Shown here one piece after another: positions 36,185-44,743 of a DNA stretch of 64,000 nt. Origin of the DNA: a bacterium (GTDB taxonomy: Bacteria; Bdellovibrionota; Bdellovibrionia; Bdellovibrionales; Bdellovibrionaceae). The translations under genes and the position numbers were made by a program. The notes beneath the pieces are model-generated. The model was not told the DNA's origin. It searched no databases and was given only the letters and a program-made list of their open reading frames with translations. The stretch is from contig JAIELP010000001.1 of NCBI GenBank assembly GCA_019752925.1, forward strand, positions 1 through 64,000, written 5' to 3'. How positions within the stretch are numbered: position 1 is the first letter of the stretch; every line of letters starts with the position of its first letter.

Positions 36185-36951
36185 TGGTTAATGAATGTCC
36201 GGTTACTCATATTTCGCTTCTAAACGTAAGCAAGTCTTTTGTAAACACCGGTTGTGTTTTAAGTAATATCAGCATTGAAATTAAAAAGGGTGATTTTGTA
36301 GTGCTACTGGGGCCATCTGGCTCAGGTAAATCAACACTTTTACGATTAATTGCCGGACTCGAGGCCGACTTTGATGGTCATATTAATTTTTCAGACGCAA
36401 AAATTTTTGACAAATCTTTTGTTTTTCAGGAGCCGCACCTAATGCCGTGGAGAACTTTACTGCAAAACACAGAGCTGCCACTGGAATTAATGAAGGTTTC
36501 TAAAGGTGAACGTGTTAATCGTGCTACAGATGTTCTAACAAAAGTAGGACTTAAAAACGCAACTCATCTTTACCCCTCTGAGCTCTCGGGAGGAATGAAA
36601 ATGCGCGCCTCTTTAGCCAGAGCGCTGGTGGCAGAGCCCGAATTACTTTTAATGGATGAGCCCTTTGCAGCACTTGATGAGCACACACGTTTCAAGCTAA
36701 GTGAAGATTTAAGAAATCTGTGGAAACAAAGTGGAATGACAGTGGTATTTGTAACCCACTCTGTGCACGAGGCTTGTTTTTTAGCTAATCGCGTATTAGT
36801 TCTGTCTGATAAGCCAGCTAAGATTCACAGTGATATAAAAATTAATTTGCCTGATGTGCGGACAAATTCGTTAAGAACAGAATCTGTTTTTTCTGAACAA
36901 CTTAAAAGAGTATATGATTCGCTTGAAAATACGGAAATGAATTTAAAATGA
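36184..36951 (+). CDS. ABC importer ATPase (ThiZ/SsuB/TauB-like)
   Basis: 255 aa from a GTG at 36184. Walker A GPSGSGKST, Q-loop VFQEPHLMPW, signature LSGGMKMRASLARAL, Walker B LLLMDEPFAALDE and H-loop VTHSVHEA are complete. This is the nitrate/sulfonate/pyrimidine importer subfamily. It is followed by a matching permease (4-bp overlap) and an NMT1-type binding protein. The trio best fits import of a thiamine-pyrimidine precursor or a similar small molecule. No TPP riboswitch was recognised upstream. Confidence 0.88.
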   Translation: MVNECPVTHISLLNVSKSFVNTGCVLSNISIEIKKGDFVVLLGPSGSGKSTLLRLIAGLEADFDGHINFSDAKIFDKSFVFQEPHLMPWRTLLQNTELPLELMKVSKGERVNRATDVLTKVGLKNATHLYPSELSGGMKMRASLARALVAEPELLLMDEPFAALDEHTRFKLSEDLRNLWKQSGMTVVFVTHSVHEACFLANRVLVLSDKPAKIHSDIKINLPDVRTNSLRTESVFSEQLKRVYDSLENTEMNLK

Positions 36952-37703
36952 AAAATTTTTTAATCCAGTTTTTACCTCCGCTGATTCCGTTTTTTTTACT
37001 AGTGGCTATTGGAGAATTTTTATCTCAAAAAGGAATTGTCGCTCCTTATATTCTGCCGCCACCATCGGAAGTCTTTTTATCGCTGGTAACAGATTTTCAG
37101 GAATATATCCAAGCCTGTAAAGAAACCTTAGGAGCTGCCCTTTTGGGACTGCTGCTTTCGGCAGTAGTGGGCATTGCTGCAGCAGTCATGCTTTCGCTAT
37201 CTAAATGGATTGAAAAGTCTCTTTATCCTTATGCTACATTTTTTCAAACGGTGCCGATTGTATCAATTGCGCCGCTTTTGGTAATATGGTTTGGGTTTGG
37301 TTTACGAACGGTAGTTATATCGGCGTTTATTGTTTCAATTTTTCCGGTATTAGCTAATACTTTTTCGGGTCTTAGAGCAACCGATCCTGCGCTTATTGAT
37401 TTATTTAAACTCTACGGAGCTTCTAAACTAGACATTTTGTTAAAATTAAAACTACCTTACGCAGTTCCTCACATAATGACGGGCTTAAAAATTTCGGCCG
37501 GATTGGCGATGATAGGAGCTGTTATTGGCGAATTCATAGCGGGTGGTGGACTAGGTGGAGTAATTGATGCATCACGGACCCAACAAAGACTAGATAAAGT
37601 TTTTGCCGCAGTACTGTTGGCGTCTTTTGCTGGTATCTTACTAGTGTTTTTGCTAAATTTAATTTCAAAATATTTTTTACACAAATGGAGAGAACTCAGA
37701 TGA
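36948..37703 (+). CDS. ABC importer permease (ThiX/SsuC-like)
   Basis: 251 aa with about six membrane helices and the BPD_transp_1 EAA-type loop (LYGASKLDILLKLKLPYAVPHIMTGLKI). It shares 4-bp overlaps with the ATPase before it and the binding protein after it (ATGA at 37700-37703). It forms the channel of the ThiXYZ-like importer. Confidence 0.88.
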   Translation: MKNFLIQFLPPLIPFFLLVAIGEFLSQKGIVAPYILPPPSEVFLSLVTDFQEYIQACKETLGAALLGLLLSAVVGIAAAVMLSLSKWIEKSLYPYATFFQTVPIVSIAPLLVIWFGFGLRTVVISAFIVSIFPVLANTFSGLRATDPALIDLFKLYGASKLDILLKLKLPYAVPHIMTGLKISAGLAMIGAVIGEFIAGGGLGGVIDASRTQQRLDKVFAAVLLASFAGILLVFLLNLISKYFLHKWRELR

Positions 37704-38644
37704 AAAAAGTAATATTACTATTTTTAAGCACTTTTGCATTTGCTCAAGTATCAGTTGCAGTAAATACTAAAACTACATTGGTCCTTAATTGGAAAGCCGA
37801 GCCTGAGTTTGGTGGATTTTATACGGCACAAGTTGAAAAAATTTATGAAAAAAATAAGCTTGATGCAGAAATTGTACAAGGTGGAGCCGGTACGCCAACA
37901 GTTCAAATGTTAGCAGCAGGAAAAGTAGATTTTGCCATAGTCAGCGGCGATGAGGTTGCTATTGCAAGATCAAACGGAGCAGATGTGGTAGCCCTATTTG
38001 CCGTTTTTCAAAAAGCACCCTACGCCTTTATGCTTCATGAAAAATCACCAATTAAAAATATGGAAGAACTATTTAACTCTGGTTCAACTGTTGCTGTGGT
38101 TAATGGTTTACCATACGTGACTTATTTAGAAAAAAAATATGGATTCAAAAAAATTAAAACTGTTCCATTTGCTGGCGGCATTACTAATTTTTTGAGCGAT
38201 AAAAATTTTGTTCAACAGTGTTTTATATCGTCTGAGCCACTAGTTGCAGCTAAACAAGGTGTTAAAACCAAAACTTTTTTAGTAGCTGATACAGGCTTTA
38301 ATCCTTACACAGTCGTCATGGCAACTAATGGTAAAACTTTAAAAAATAAACCCGAGCTTGTTAAAGCTATGGTGGCTTCAGTAAAGGCAGGTTGGGAAGC
38401 TTATTTGAAAGATCCTAAAGCAACACACGAAGCTATTGCCAAGCTAAACTCAGCTATGACAATGGAAGCCATGTCTGAAATTCACAAAGTAGAAACAGCT
38501 TTTATTGAAAATGCCGAAACCAGAAAATATGGAATTGGTATAATGACTGAACACCGATGGAAAGAGCTTCTAGTGCAGTTAAATGAACTAGGATTGCTTA
38601 AAAAGCCAGTTCAAACTTCAGAGATATTTGTTAAATCGCTTTAA
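37700..38644 (+). CDS. NMT1/THI5-like periplasmic substrate-binding protein (ThiY-like)
   Basis: 314 aa from the ATG at 37700, which overlaps the permease stop and begins a clean signal peptide (MKKVILLFLSTFAFAQVSVA); a start at 37685 would spoil it. The mature part opens LVLNWKAEPEFGGFYTAQ and GGAGTPTVQMLAAGKVDFAIV, the NMT1 pattern of thiamine-pyrimidine or related heterocycle-binding proteins. The ligand could be HMP, formyl-aminopyrimidine or riboflavin; sequence alone does not decide. Confidence 0.85.
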   Translation: MKKVILLFLSTFAFAQVSVAVNTKTTLVLNWKAEPEFGGFYTAQVEKIYEKNKLDAEIVQGGAGTPTVQMLAAGKVDFAIVSGDEVAIARSNGADVVALFAVFQKAPYAFMLHEKSPIKNMEELFNSGSTVAVVNGLPYVTYLEKKYGFKKIKTVPFAGGITNFLSDKNFVQQCFISSEPLVAAKQGVKTKTFLVADTGFNPYTVVMATNGKTLKNKPELVKAMVASVKAGWEAYLKDPKATHEAIAKLNSAMTMEAMSEIHKVETAFIENAETRKYGIGIMTEHRWKELLVQLNELGLLKKPVQTSEIFVKSL

Positions 38645-38677
38645 AATTGTCATTTTACATTAAAAGGCTCGACCAAG

Positions 38678-39004
38678 ATGAATTTATTTATCTACAAACT
38701 CCAACTCAATGCCCGTTATCATGATTTTTCGACTTGGGATGAACAGGTGCAAAAAGCGTTTGCTGAACACGCTCAATATCTCCAAGAGGGAATTACAAAA
38801 GGAATTTTGACAATTGTTGGTCGCACCGATACTGTGTTGAAAGATAATTTTGGTATTGTTGTATTTCAGGCTGAAAATATTGATTTAGCCCATGAGTATA
38901 TGAACGCTGATCCGGCTGTAAAACACGGAGTTATGAATGCCATGGTGTATCCATTTAAACAGCTTACGGTTACTGATGCTGCTAAAAAATGGAATGTTTG
39001 GTAA
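38678..39004 (+). CDS. YciI-like protein
   Basis: 108 aa ferredoxin-like fold protein with FAEHAQYLQEGITKGIL and DPAVKHGVMNAMVYPF, the YciI/YCII pattern with the conserved His of the EHAQ segment and the D-P pair. The family is mostly of unknown function. It stands 33 bp after the binding-protein gene and may be co-transcribed. No clear terminator was seen after it. Confidence 0.8.
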   Translation: MNLFIYKLQLNARYHDFSTWDEQVQKAFAEHAQYLQEGITKGILTIVGRTDTVLKDNFGIVVFQAENIDLAHEYMNADPAVKHGVMNAMVYPFKQLTVTDAAKKWNVW

Positions 39005-39035
39005 AATTAAGTTAAAAGCTACGCCTGTTATTTTT

Positions 39036-39125
39036 TGGCGGAGAGAGAGGGATTCGAACCCTCGATAGGTTTAACCCTATACACGCTTTCCAAGCGTGCG
39101 CCTTCAGCCACTCGGCCATCTATCC
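39036..39125 (-). tRNA. tRNA-Ser (anticodon GGA)
   Basis: Read on the minus strand, the cloverleaf has an acceptor arm GGATAGA, a D-arm with GCCGAGTGGC, an anticodon stem CACGC/GCGTG around TTGGAAA (GGA), a long variable arm typical of tRNA-Ser, a T-arm GGGTTCGAATCCC, discriminator G and an encoded CCA. One T-C mismatch sits in the acceptor stem. Confidence 0.93.
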
Positions 39126-39175
39126 GCAAATGAATTGTTTAGGAATATGACATTGCAAATAGTATTTTGCAACAG

Positions 39176-40126
39176 ATGTATTTTACACGGGACTACGATT
39201 ACTCTAAAGTATTCTTTATGAACCAGAGTAAACTAGCACTTAATACCATTAGAAATCTTTCAGTTTTAACTCCTAATGGTGAAAAGTTTATTTGTGCGGC
39301 CAGCGGTTTAGTAAAGCATGAAAACAATTTATATGTCATTACGGACGACGAGCTGTCGCTCATGACATTTTCATTAAAAAACAAATCGCCGGGGCACAGT
39401 ATAGCTTTATTTCCGGGAATCTTACCTACAGAACCAAAAGCGCGAAAAAAAGTTAAGCCGGATTTGGAGTGCTTAGCATATATTCCAGCAAATTTAGGAC
39501 AAGAGGGTTTATTAGCTATTCCTTCGGGCTCTAAACCAAACCGTCAAATTGGCTCATTTGTAAAATTACAAAATGGCCAAGCTTTTGAGCCAAAAAAAAT
39601 AGATTTTTCTTTAATATATGAAACCCTACAAAAAGAGTTTTTAGAACTTAATATCGAAGGTGCAGCTTTAACCTCTTCGTCGTTTGTTATTTTGCAAAGA
39701 GGCAATGGCGCTTCAGCACAAAGCGCTTTAATTGAGCTGGATATTTTGGGTCTAGCCGATGATCTTCAAAATAATGAATTTATTCAAGCTAGCAGAATCC
39801 AACAAATTAAAGAAGTATGTTTAGGAAATATTAATAATATAAACTTAGGTTTTACGGACGCCTGCTTTTGCAACAATAAATTATTTTTTTTAGCCGTGGC
39901 TGAATCAGGCAATTCTACTTATAACGACGGGCAATACGTTGGTGCGTTTATTGGCTATTTTGACAACGCAGGCAAAGCAGTTTTAATAAGCCAGCTAGAC
40001 AGCGCTTTCAAGCCCGAAGGACTATGGGTAGAAGGTATTGATTCAGGCTACAGAGCCTACATCGTGACTGATGCCGACGATCCAAACCTAGTTTCAACTT
40101 TGTTTTCCACAGATTTTAAATTCTAA
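39176..40126 (+). CDS. Hypothetical beta-propeller-like protein (DUF6929-like)
   Basis: 316 aa from an ATG at 39176; a TTG at 39167 would add three residues. There is no signal peptide. Segments such as ASGLVKHENNLYVITDDE, PDLECLAYIP, SNIEGAALT-like text (LNIEGAALTSSSFVILQRG) and FKPEGLWVEG suggest a repeat beta-propeller of the DUF6929 or esterase-like phytase kind. No function can be assigned. It converges on the hydrolase-like gene with a 10-bp gap. Confidence 0.55.
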   Translation: MYFTRDYDYSKVFFMNQSKLALNTIRNLSVLTPNGEKFICAASGLVKHENNLYVITDDELSLMTFSLKNKSPGHSIALFPGILPTEPKARKKVKPDLECLAYIPANLGQEGLLAIPSGSKPNRQIGSFVKLQNGQAFEPKKIDFSLIYETLQKEFLELNIEGAALTSSSFVILQRGNGASAQSALIELDILGLADDLQNNEFIQASRIQQIKEVCLGNINNINLGFTDACFCNNKLFFLAVAESGNSTYNDGQYVGAFIGYFDNAGKAVLISQLDSAFKPEGLWVEGIDSGYRAYIVTDADDPNLVSTLFSTDFKF

Positions 40127-40136
40127 CCGCTTAATA

Positions 40137-41387
40137 TTATTTCAGGCTCGAAAACACATTGAGCACGTCTTGCTGATTTTGTGGATGCCACAAGTTACCT
40201 AAGTGGCCACCTAGCGGGTAAATGATAGCACGTTTACCAAATAGCTCTTTTAAGTAATTCATGTTATCAGTACTCACTGTAAAATCATCTTCATTGTGCA
40301 TTAAAATGATGTTTTGATTGTCGATTACAGATTGGCGCACGTAATTGAAGTTTACGTGTTTTAAAAGTTCAAGAGGCTTATATTTCTTACCGAAATAAGG
40401 AGCAAAAATCTGTTTTAAATAACCTTGAAAACCTAAGTCAAAAGCTTCGGCGTTACGCGCATTACGGTGTAAGCGATCAAACTTTTGTTTTAATACACCC
40501 ATGTCGTTAATCAACTGGCTTGAAAATACAGTGTCGCCAATATAAGTTCTTAAAGCAAAGCCTGATAAAAATTTGTATTCTTGCTCAGTGACTACAAATT
40601 TTTTATCTAAGTTTAAGAAATAAGTAGGGTCGTCAACTTTAAATTTGTCATCCGACATATCCACAACAAAATTAAAGGCTCTACCGCCAATATGTTTAGC
40701 GCGGTTGATACCCATATCCAATGCAATAGCCGCACGGGTTTCAATTTGAGTAATAGAATCAATTAAATTAACAACCGGATTAACTAATAAGTATTTTTCA
40801 ATACTCAATTTTCCTTCACGGTTTTCAATAGCGCTGATGTGAGCCGCATGTAAACCGCCTAGGCCTAAACCCATAACACCAATTTTAGTTATATTGTGTT
40901 TGTGGTCCTCTTTAACTTTTTGTAAAGAAAGTTGCATGGCCACGTACATATCCTGGGCATCTTCAGAAGTTAAACCAGGAATTCCTGTATTGCTTGATGA
41001 AATGATAAAATTCCAGAATAAAGAGGAAGAAATCGTAATAACATTGAAGCCATTTTGATGTAAAAGAGAAGCCTCATACATCATATAGCCTGATGTGCTA
41101 TTTCCGCCAAAGTCTGCAATTAAAAAAATCAATGGAGCATCTTGTTTTTGAGGATAAAAGTAAAATTTAAAATCGCCGCGGCCCTCAACTAAATACGTTT
41201 TGTCGCGCCCAGGGATTACTTCTACTTCCATAGATTTGAAGTGATCCGAAGGCTCTTTGTACTTAGATTTCATTATAGCAGCTGTAAGGCTGGCTACGTC
41301 AGCGTTTTGATAAGGGTAGTTATAAGCTTGCTGCGCGAACGCAAACGAGCCTGCTAATAAGCTTAAAAGAAGAATAATTTTTTTCAT
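40137..41387 (-). CDS. Exported alpha/beta-hydrolase-fold protein without nucleophile Ser
   Basis: 416 aa with a signal peptide (MKKIILLLSLLAGSFAFA). The fold is suggested by IFLIADFGGN (oxyanion side), the elbow GVMGLGLGGLHAA, and the late MHNEDDFTV Asp and GGHLGN His. The elbow position that should be Ser in G-x-S-x-G is Gly, so classical esterase or peptidase activity is unlikely. It may be a structural or binding relative. A GCTTTAT/ATAAAGC inverted repeat lies just upstream (41406-41428). Confidence 0.6.
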   Translation of the reverse strand: MKKIILLLSLLAGSFAFAQQAYNYPYQNADVASLTAAIMKSKYKEPSDHFKSMEVEVIPGRDKTYLVEGRGDFKFYFYPQKQDAPLIFLIADFGGNSTSGYMMYEASLLHQNGFNVITISSSLFWNFIISSSNTGIPGLTSEDAQDMYVAMQLSLQKVKEDHKHNITKIGVMGLGLGGLHAAHISAIENREGKLSIEKYLLVNPVVNLIDSITQIETRAAIALDMGINRAKHIGGRAFNFVVDMSDDKFKVDDPTYFLNLDKKFVVTEQEYKFLSGFALRTYIGDTVFSSQLINDMGVLKQKFDRLHRNARNAEAFDLGFQGYLKQIFAPYFGKKYKPLELLKHVNFNYVRQSVIDNQNIILMHNEDDFTVSTDNMNYLKELFGKRAIIYPLGGHLGNLWHPQNQQDVLNVFSSLK

Positions 41388-41405
41388 AAGAATTGGCTAT
41401 AGCAC

Positions 41406-41428
41406 GCTTTATGCCGTTATTATAAAGC
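41406..41428. repeat. Short inverted repeat upstream of the hydrolase-like gene
   Basis: GCTTTAT (41406-41412) and ATAAAGC (41422-41428) form a 7-bp stem with a 9-base loop. On the minus strand the right arm overlaps TATAAT, so it may be part of the promoter region of the gene starting at 41387. The remainder of 41388-41676 shows nothing else I recognise. Confidence 0.3.
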
Positions 41429-41676
41429 AATGTCGAATAGCTGACGTTGTTAGTGTAAACAGTTTTGACAGGAAATTTGTAATAATTTCTAGTTTTAACA
41501 TTTTAATTTTTGGCCACATTTCGATGATTTTTTCATGTTACAAACTTAACTGGAGAAACCAGCAAAAACTTGTGTATATTTCGTTCTCATAATAAAGGAA
41601 TAGTCTATTTAGTTTTTGTTGTTTCAACTGATTGAACAAGCAGTCGTATTTAGATATATTCAATAACGGAGTATCT

Positions 41677-41817
41677 ATGACTGAAATTAAGTTAAATGCA
41701 GATAATACAGAATTTTCAGTTAGAGTGGCCGAACTTCAAGACGCCGAGGCCATAGGTACTATTCATGACGAGTCGTGGAAAACACATATAACCTCAACGT
41801 ATTTGTGGGTTTTTTAA
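41677..41817 (+). pseudogene. GNAT acetyltransferase remnant
   Basis: 46 codons from the ATG at 41677, preceded by CGGAG. FSVRVAELQDAEAIGTIHDESWK is matched in pieces (VRVAELQDAEAI, IHDESWK) by the first strand and helix of GNAT N-acetyltransferases. The frame then ends after LWVF, and the next gene begins 1 bp later, so the remaining roughly 110 residues of the fold are gone. Probably a 3' deletion relic. Confidence 0.6.
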
Positions 41818-41818
41818 T

Positions 41819-42376
41819 ATGATCCGAGTAATTGCGAAATCAGAGTTCAAAAAAATGCCGTGGAAAAACGGCAATGGTATTACAACTCAGATTTGTATAG
41901 AACCCACTACCGCCAGTTTAGAGCAAAATAATTTTACTTATCGCTTAAGCTCAGCATCTGTGGAAAAAGATGGGGATTTTTCATTATTTCCCGGAAAAAA
42001 TAGAATTTTAGTTCCAATTCAGGGGGCAGGATTTTACTTAAATGACGATGAATACGAAAAATTTGAAGTGGCGCAGTTTTCCGGCGATGAAAAAATTCAT
42101 TGCTCACTTTTTAAAGGTCCTGTTTTGGATTTCGGCATTATCTATAATCCTAAAAAAATTAAAGCTCAAGCGCGTATACTAAATTTAAAATCAGATTTAT
42201 CATTTTCATTAGAGCCAGAGAATGAATATTTCATTACTGTATTAGATGGTGCGATTAGTTTTAATGCTTCGACACTGGGTCAACTCGAAACTTTGCACTA
42301 CACAAAAGAACGCTCTTGCAACCTACAAGTCAAAAAAAGTGCTATACTACTTTATTTGTCGACAACTCCGACCTGA
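41819..42376 (+). CDS. HutD/Ves-family cupin protein
   Basis: 185 aa. The N-terminus MPWKNGNGITTQICI, followed by YRLSSASVEKDGDFSLFPG and ILVPIQGAGFYL, is diagnostic of HutD/Ves proteins, a bicupin-like fold. The family is linked to histidine use or cold-stress environment signals; no hut genes are nearby. The 3' end overlaps the convergent membrane-protein gene by 35 bp. Confidence 0.88.
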   Translation: MIRVIAKSEFKKMPWKNGNGITTQICIEPTTASLEQNNFTYRLSSASVEKDGDFSLFPGKNRILVPIQGAGFYLNDDEYEKFEVAQFSGDEKIHCSLFKGPVLDFGIIYNPKKIKAQARILNLKSDLSFSLEPENEYFITVLDGAISFNASTLGQLETLHYTKERSCNLQVKKSAILLYLSTTPT

Positions 42377-42749
42377 AAGACTTTTTATAAACTTTTAGCT
42401 CTACTGTTACTACAAATAGTATTACTAAAATTTCTGCGAATAGCAGAGCCTGACCCATTCCGGTCAAGCTTTTGTAAAAAATAATTAAGCCGACAGATAT
42501 AAGGCAATAAAGTAAATTAGCTGCAATAATTCCTAATAACAGTAAGGGATGATATTTTTTTATTAGAAAATAACAACTCAGCGAGTAAGCTCCATAAATT
42601 ATAGGAAAAATGCCTAAAGCGTGCAGATACTCTTTTGGTAAGCCCAAGAGTTCAGAAAAATTTGGAAGTATAACTAAGCTTAACATTGCGCTGAGCAGGG
42701 CTCCGACAGCATCAAATAAAAAAATACTTCTTTTGTTAAAATTTAGCAT
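42342..42749 (-). CDS. Small four-helix membrane protein
   Basis: 135 aa with four predicted membrane helices (about 10-30, 42-63, 67-88, 97-118) and a charged C-terminal tail. I do not recognise the family. It resembles generic DoxX-like or hypothetical inner-membrane proteins. It converges with hutD-like and is divergent from the HTH-GspE gene across 123 bp. Confidence 0.6.
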   Translation of the reverse strand: MLNFNKRSIFLFDAVGALLSAMLSLVILPNFSELLGLPKEYLHALGIFPIIYGAYSLSCYFLIKKYHPLLLLGIIAANLLYCLISVGLIIFYKSLTGMGQALLFAEILVILFVVTVELKVYKKSFRSELSTNKVV

Positions 42750-42801
42750 CGAGACTATTTTGCCTTACATATTCAGTTTCGTATACCCTACTAACGTCTC
42801 G

Positions 42802-42818
42802 CTTTTATCCAATAAAAG
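42802..42818. repeat. 7-bp inverted repeat in a divergent intergenic region
   Basis: CTTTTAT-CCA-ATAAAAG forms a perfect 7-bp stem with a 3-base loop between the starts of the membrane protein and HTH-GspE genes. It is followed by a tandem GATAATAAAT pair (about 42818-42837). It could be an operator; the AT-richness makes chance plausible. Confidence 0.25.
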
Positions 42819-42872
42819 ATAATAAATGATAATAAATATTTACAACGGATAATTAATGAGTATTATTTAATC

Positions 42873-44000
42873 ATGGATAATACAGAGTATTTAGATTTCG
42901 ACCAGGCGGTTAGCTTTTTAAAAACAACTCCCAGTACACTTTATAAGTGGTTGCAGGCGGGTAAGATCCCGGGCCACAAGCTTGGACGCCAGTGGAGATT
43001 TTTAAAAGAAGAACTCGATATTCACGTTTCAGGTAAAGGTTCAAAAATTAATGTTCAGAAAGATTTTTTAGCTCTTTCTGAATTACTAACAACACGTTCG
43101 CAACAAAAGGAAAATAAAATGGAAACAAACATGGATGTTATTCCAGAAAAAATTATTTGGGATGCTTTTGACCACGGAGCCAGAAATATTCACATTTATC
43201 CAGCTAAAGGAAAATATGAAATTTCATATAGAACACAAAAAGGCATCGAAAAACTTATTTCAATTCAGGAAGAGTCGTTTAAATTAATTGACGACTCTTT
43301 AACAAGAATTTCCATTGGCGTTGACAGCAGTAATTCAAAGAGAATTAATTTATTAAGAGATCATACAAAGAGCGAAGCCGATGTGCTACAGGTTAAATAT
43401 CAAAAGCTGGAAACCGTCACTGGGCCACGTTTAACTTTAAGACTATGGCAAACAGAAAAAGATGTTTTACCTCTTGAAAAAATCACAGGAGATAAAACAG
43501 TTCTTGAAACTTTTAAAAAAATGGCTACTAAAACCAACGGGCTTATTATCGTAACCGGAGCTTCTGGCTCAGGTAAAACCACAACCTTATATTCACTGAT
43601 TAATGAATTTAAAAAAAAAGGTCATATGGTTTTTACAATAGAAGACACTGCTGAGTTAGTAATTGAAGGCATTAATCAAATTGAGATAAAAGGCAAAAAT
43701 ACCGATCAGTTTGAAGAAGTTTTTGAAGGCGTATATTCTTCTGACCCAGATGTAATTTGTTTGAGTGTGGGTGCAGCCTTTGATACTGAAAGCACAGTTT
43801 ACAACCTAGCTTACAAAGCCGCCTCTACGGGTCATTTAGTGGTTTTACTTATGCATCAAGCCAGCTGTAAAGATGCAGTGAGTACATTTAATAAATTTGT
43901 TAAGTTTCCTACGGATCACATTATTGTTGGAGTGAGTTGCCAGAAACTGATAGAAGAAAATGGAAAAGCAAAAGCAGTGTATGAGTTTTCGAATATTTAA
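42873..44000 (+). CDS. Excisionase/MerR-like HTH fused to a GspE/PilB-like ATPase domain
   Basis: 375 aa. Residues 1-55 are an HTH_17-type DNA-binding domain (YLDFDQAVSFLKTTPSTLYK, WLQAGKIPGHKLGRQWRF). Residues about 88-375 resemble a secretion ATPase: ARNIHIYP (for ASDIHIEP), Walker A GASGSGKTTT (229-238), Asp box IEDTAELVIEGINQ. The Walker B/catalytic segment normally reading VGEIRD is SVGAAFD, so the catalytic Glu is missing, and the His box reads LLMHQAS. ATP binding may be kept while hydrolysis is doubtful. An internal ATG at 43119 with AAAGG 8 bp upstream could yield an HTH-less form. Related fusions occur in deltaproteobacteria-like genomes. Confidence 0.75.
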   Translation: MDNTEYLDFDQAVSFLKTTPSTLYKWLQAGKIPGHKLGRQWRFLKEELDIHVSGKGSKINVQKDFLALSELLTTRSQQKENKMETNMDVIPEKIIWDAFDHGARNIHIYPAKGKYEISYRTQKGIEKLISIQEESFKLIDDSLTRISIGVDSSNSKRINLLRDHTKSEADVLQVKYQKLETVTGPRLTLRLWQTEKDVLPLEKITGDKTVLETFKKMATKTNGLIIVTGASGSGKTTTLYSLINEFKKKGHMVFTIEDTAELVIEGINQIEIKGKNTDQFEEVFEGVYSSDPDVICLSVGAAFDTESTVYNLAYKAASTGHLVVLLMHQASCKDAVSTFNKFVKFPTDHIIVGVSCQKLIEENGKAKAVYEFSNI

Positions 44001-44047
44001 AACTCACGTTGAACTTGAGTTGGAAAAAAAGTACGGCGTACATTTAC

Positions 44048-44068
44048 ATTGGCGGAGAGGGTGGGATT
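44048..44068. repeat. Partial copy of the tRNA-Ser(GCU) 3' end
   Basis: These 21 bp are identical to 45498-45518, which is the 3' terminus (CCA, discriminator, acceptor and part of the T-arm) of the intact tRNA-Ser(GCU) gene. Both copies have the same orientation and lie 1450 bp apart, bracketing the flavodoxin-like gene and the RAYT. The copy at 44048 is not a functional tRNA. Confidence 0.75.
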
Positions 44069-44149
44069 GGAAACTAAAATAATATGTCACTTAATTGCTA
44101 TTTTGACAAATATTGACATTTAAGTACTATTGGCATGATAGTCGTTTAA

Positions 44150-44740
44150 ATGAAAAAAATTTTAATTTTTAACGCTAGCCCCGAGGGCGAAAAGGGCAAT
44201 AGTGCACAAATAATCAAAAAAAGCATTTTGCCTAGCTTAGCAAAATCAACAAAAACCGAAGTCATACATTTGGCCAAATTAAAAAAATTCAAAACTAATA
44301 AAAAACTGCTTAACTCCATTCATCAAGCATCGGGTTTTATTTTTATAAGTGGTACCTATTGGGATTCTTGGGGCTCGCCGCTTCAAAAGTACTTAGAGGA
44401 GATGACTCATCTGGAAGGAACTTCTTATTATTTAGGTAAGCCCGCAGCGGTGGTTATTTTAAATCACTCGGTCGGTGGTAAGGCCGTACTTTCCAGACTT
44501 CAAGGAGTTTTGGTTACATTGGGTTTTATGATTCCGCCAATGAGCGGAATGGTGTATGGGGTTAATACCGATCTCGCTTTGAAAAAGGCGAGTAAGCAAA
44601 AATCATCGCATCAAGATGATTTTTGGTCTTTGGATGATTTACAGACTATTGTAAAAAACTTGTTATTGAGTTTGAAAATTGAAGTTTCTTGGGCCTCGTG
44701 GCCTGTAGATCGCAAAAATTTTAAAAAGCTTTGGCTGTAA
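44150..44740 (+). CDS. NAD(P)H-dependent flavodoxin-like oxidoreductase
   Basis: 196 aa. ILIFNASPEGEKGNS at the N-terminus is the phosphate-binding loop of FMN-dependent NADPH reductases/flavodoxin-fold enzymes. FISGTYWDSWGSPLQKYLEE and AAVVILNHSVGG follow as the flavin-contacting loops. It sits between the tRNA-Ser fragment and the RAYT unit, so it may be cargo of a small insertion. The ribosome-binding site is weak. Confidence 0.75.
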   Translation: MKKILIFNASPEGEKGNSAQIIKKSILPSLAKSTKTEVIHLAKLKKFKTNKKLLNSIHQASGFIFISGTYWDSWGSPLQKYLEEMTHLEGTSYYLGKPAAVVILNHSVGGKAVLSRLQGVLVTLGFMIPPMSGMVYGVNTDLALKKASKQKSSHQDDFWSLDDLQTIVKNLLLSLKIEVSWASWPVDRKNFKKLWL

Positions 44741-44743
44741 ACT

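Noticed and set aside
42818..42837. Tandem GATAATAAAT pair as an iteron or CRISPR-like array
   Set aside because: Only two units in AT-rich DNA; too little to support a function.
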